DNA of 6,195 bases from CAIWCD01 sp043782365 (GTDB lineage Bacteria > Myxococcota > Myxococcia > Myxococcales > 40CM-4-68-19), in the NCBI GenBank assembly GCA_043782365.1, contig JAYWAO010000140.1:1-6195 (forward strand). Reading direction: 5' to 3'. Position numbers and translations under genes: made by a program. Of the stretch, positions 5,101 to 6,195 are shown in pieces; position 1 is the first letter of the stretch, and every line of letters begins with the position of its first letter. A model generated the notes under the pieces. That model was not told the origin of the DNA. It saw only the letters and a program-made list of their open reading frames with translations, and ran no database searches.

Positions 5101-6195
5101 CGCGCCGCCGAGGACGCCGAGCGGGCCGCCCTTGGGCATGTGGCCCGCCGCGCCGCCGAGCGCGCCCATCCAGCCGCCCTTGCCGAAGCCGGTCAGCGCG
5201 CCGCCGGCGATCCCGCCGAAGCCGTGCTTGGGCAGGTGCCCAGCGATGCCGCCGAGCGCGCCGTTCAGGCCGCCCTTGCCGAAGCCGGAGGCAGCGCCGC
5301 CGATCAGGCCGCCGAGGCCGCCCTTGCCGCCGAGGTGGCCGAGCATGCCGCCGACGCCGCCCTTGTCGCCGAGGTGGCCGAGCATGCGGCCGATGCCACT
5401 CTCGTCGCCGAGGTGGCCGAGCAGCCCGCCGACCCCGCCCTTGCCACCGATGTGGCCGAGCTTGCCGAGGATGCCGCCGAGGCCGCCGTGGTGTCCGCGA
5501 CCGTGGGCCTCGTGGTGCCCGCCGTGGCCCGCGCTCGGGTGCCCCCGGTGGTGCGCGGCGTGCGGGTGCGCGTCCGGGTGGCCCCGGTGCACCAGCTCCT
5601 TCTCGATGTGCTCCATCTCCTTCTTGCTGTGCTTCTCGTGCTCCTCGACCCCCTTCGCCGTCTTCTCTTCGTGGTGCCCCTTGGCGAAGTTGAGGGCCTG
5701 CTCGAACATGCCGCGGCCCTTGTGCAGCATCGACTTGCCCTTGTTCGCCATGTTGAGGGCGCCGTGGAGCTTGTCGTGGCCCGCGTCGGCCGCGTGGCCG
5801 GCTTGGTGCGCGAGGTGGCCGAGCGGCGAGTCGTCGCCGAGGAAGTCGCCGAGCTGGTTCGCCAGCCCCGCCGCCTTCACCAGGGCGCCGTCGATCTGCT
5901 TGCCGACCTTGATGCCCTTCTTGAGCAGCCCCTCGGCCTTGATCAGGCCCTTGTCGACCTTGCCGCCGAACTTGACCGCCCGCTTGCGGTACGAGTCGAT
6001 CATCTTCAGGCCGTGCTCGATCTTGCCGCCGATCGGGCTGTGGTCCTTGCCGTGGCCCTTCTCCCCGTGGCCGTGCTCCTTGCCGGCCGGGTGCTTGCCC
6101 GGGTGGCCGTGCTCCTGGTGATCCTTGTGCGCCTTCTCGCCGGGCAGCGGCTTGTGGGCGCCCGAGATGGAGGCCTCGTGCTTCTTCTTCTCGCC
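2104..6195 (-). CDS. Giant eCIS-core (DUF4157) domain protein with glycine-rich repeats (5' end missing)
   Basis: At least 1363 residues; numbering starts at the first visible codon (6195). The first 64 residues contain no ATG or GTG and read without a stop to the edge, so the N-terminus is outside the window and ATG 6003 is internal. In order: His/Lys-rich start (1-64); Lys/Gly amphipathic segments (65-173); His-rich block (174-236); 13-residue repeats (252-290); 32-residue Gly/Ala repeats (315-506); Ala-rich helical region (515-709); Lys/His/Arg block (710-789); a more ordinary stretch (790-859); Gly/His then Gly/Glu block (860-969); cationic amphipathic region (985-1154); eCIS-core domain (about 1182-1264) with HELTH at 1254-1258; and a terminal helix (1338-1363). 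I saw one cysteine (704) and no signal peptide in the visible part. From family knowledge, this domain marks proteins associated with extracellular contractile injection systems. The substrate and activity are unknown. A cargo or effector role is inferred. Confidence 0.92.
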   Translation of the reverse strand, partial: GEKKKHEASISGAHKPLPGEKAHKDHQEHGHPGKHPAGKEHGHGEKGHGKDHSPIGGKIEHGLKMIDSYRKRAVKFGGKVDKGLIKAEGLLKKGIKVGKQIDGALVKAAGLANQLGDFLGDDSPLGHLAHQAGHAADAGHDKLHGALNMANKGKSMLHKGRGMFEQALNFAKGHHEEKTAKGVEEHEKHSKKEMEHIEKELVHRGHPDAHPHAAHHRGHPSAGHGGHHEAHGRGHHGGLGGILGKLGHIGGKGGVGGLLGHLGDESGIGRMLGHLGDKGGVGGMLGHLGGKGGLGGLIGGAASGFGKGGLNGALGGIAGHLPKHGFGGIAGGALTGFGKGGWMGALGGAAGHMPKGGPLGVLGGAMGGFAQGGWMGALGGAAGHMPKHGPLGVLGGAMGGFAKGGWMGALGGAAGHMPKSGIGGMIGGAMGGFAKGGWMGALGGAAGHLPKTGLGGYLGSAMGGFATGGVGGALTGLAGHLPKTGLGGFAGSALNGFATGGLTGAITGALGHLHVPQIAIGPLTKLAQMGLDRFSKAVGKAIPAIEKLLHTSDHKGAEGKVHGVSSLMELARQAITTLINAAMHDPAHKKQAEALRKAFFEIRAHFQKFVGMLHGLGGELAGGIDAKKYPVLAAIEAAIHALATKAGTLGDAGHADSKQAGAVALLHKAADALHKRLTAAQGKFKKDQAAQAIISGLLAKLGECLAHIGGKGKKGKKTEGDHAQAGGGAHAGHGEGGGGAHGGHPHSGEHPNAHRPKKHKKRKPRRHHRHGRGRGNASHQIAVGGSHGGGDPVGELIGDLQQETGRVFVDRGANRGEGDHSDGQDVDASAGDTWLGSGEGIKNFSDVFGAFLPAEGASKGGGHGKAGHGGHGGGHGGKGHGHGGGAGHQASGEHGEHGGEEHEAHGEGGGGEEGDESGYETPEDGELVEHDGGQGEEGGEGEGGESGEHGGGEGGVGGGGEAPEHGPGGGKGKGGKRRRGKGGGWLGKLKKFGKKVGKLGKVGKFAKKMIGKVTGAFGKGGFFNKLFKGLHGFADKVGKYAKLGQGLLGKGMHYAEMGMGMLDKFGGIAQKVEGFAGKAEGFLDKVGLHGLAGLAGKVGGAAGWASEKSSAGHDLLQKADDLMGQGKKGLGAAGGFAGKAGKAFGAAEHGSFGKLLHLFKASRFGNGIDGKYSPERFKGGSQLDEAKRLDGSTRNRMEEFLGGDFGGVKIHTGQGAAEVTRRYDAEAVTVKDHIFFAPGRFNPNTADGERLIAHELTHVLQKGRPNLDVKTAEGEALHSERAYGNGPARETLNLGKPKADFAFSDGEGAGAATGVHTAKRTRSKGNEGGGQDQTPDGEEFIEKISARVYELLMEELEQAFESR
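2404..2652 (-). other. eCIS-core / DUF4157 domain with HExxH motif
   Basis: This encodes residues about 1182-1264 of the large protein. Family hallmarks are visible in order: RNRMEEFLGGDFGGVKIHTG, then an Ala/Glu helix, then AEAVTVKDHIFFAPGRFNP, then GERLIAHELTHVLQKG. The HELTH motif (2422-2436) matches the zincin HExxH pattern. A Glu-rich segment about 15-22 residues further on (AEGEALHSERA) could supply the third metal ligand. All motif residues I would expect are present, so the domain looks intact. Whether members of the family are active proteases is not established to my knowledge. Confidence 0.92.
4678..5253 (-). repeat. Six tandem 96-bp coding repeats (32-residue glycine-zipper-like units)
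   Basis: There are six full units of exactly 32 codons: 5158-5253, 5062-5157, 4966-5061, 4870-4965, 4774-4869 and 4678-4773. Degenerate partial units flank them (second half at 5254-5313, first 8 codons at 4654-4677). The consensus begins GGAAGHMPK, continues through a GGAMGGFAKGG core, and ends WMGAL. Units 2-4 are nearly identical in DNA as well as protein, for example the GGGCATGTGG complement recurring at 4942, 5038 and 5134. This points to recent duplication. Outer units have diverged: the Trp present in units 1-4 is Val in unit 5 and Leu in unit 6. GxxxG spacing and small residues suggest tightly packed helices or membrane insertion. Confidence 0.95.
5326..5442 (-). repeat. Three tandem 39-bp coding repeats (13-residue units)
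   Basis: Residues 252-290 of the large protein are three 13-residue units: KGGVGGLLGHLGD, ESGIGRMLGHLGD and KGGVGGMLGHLGG. They are preceded by a degenerate relative (GGLGGILGKLGHIGG) and run straight into KGGLGGLIGG, the entry to the 32-residue array. The invariant core is LGHLG. The shared GGxGG pattern suggests that the two arrays derive from a common glycine-rich seed. Confidence 0.85.

Noticed and set aside
4654..5313. CRISPR array or non-coding satellite
   Set aside because: The unit is exactly 96 bp with no repeat/spacer alternation, and every unit keeps the reading frame. It is a coding tandem repeat.
4654..5442. Collagen-, silk- or PE_PGRS-like protein
   Set aside because: There is no Gly-X-Y triplet periodicity and no PE domain. 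The period is 13 or 32 residues with conserved His-x-Pro-Lys turns.
2104..6003. ATG at 6003 as the start of the eCIS-core gene
   Set aside because: The same frame continues open, with matching composition, to the window edge, and I see no ribosome-binding site before this ATG.
4844..6121. 425-codon Pro-rich open frame on the plus strand
   Set aside because: It is the antisense shadow of the glycine-rich repeats (GGC read as GCC or CCG), and its repeats merely mirror the real gene.

Overview
This window is high-GC DNA (very strong G/C preference at third codon positions). Every gene I can support lies on the minus strand. The gene content points to a myxobacterium (Myxococcota): a septum-formation protein followed by a six-helix/GAF signalling protein, and a large eCIS-core (DUF4157) protein of a type common in myxobacteria. 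The genus cannot be fixed from this sequence alone.

Layout, in the direction of transcription (right to left). From the right edge (6195) to 2104 runs one huge open reading frame, cut at its 5' end. At least 1363 residues are visible, and most are low-complexity Gly/His/Lys/Glu-rich sequence. It contains a three-unit 13-residue repeat, a six-unit 32-residue glycine-zipper-like repeat, a helical segment, alternating basic and acidic blocks, a cationic amphipathic stretch, and near the C-terminus an eCIS-core/DUF4157 domain with an HELTH zincin motif. A 145-bp intergenic gap (1959-2103) follows. It holds a weak GC-rich stem-loop and an AT-richer patch with a possible promoter. Next comes ftsB (1608-1958), a FtsB/DivIC-family divisome protein. 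After 24 bp comes a membrane protein with six predicted transmembrane helices and GAF domains (1583 to the left edge, cut at its 3' end). It is probably a diguanylate cyclase like Myxococcus DmxA, although the GGDEF part is outside the window.

Working together: ftsB and the GAF protein look like one transcription unit linking the divisome to second-messenger signalling. The eCIS-core protein is probably an independent accessory gene placed just upstream. It is the unusual object here. In the eCIS-core proteins I know of, the domain usually precedes the variable or toxin part. Here it sits at the C-terminal end of a giant repeat-rich, membrane-active-looking polypeptide. Whether it is an injected cargo, a toxin or a structural accessory of a contractile injection system cannot be decided from this window. 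No sheath, tube, baseplate or ATPase gene is visible.
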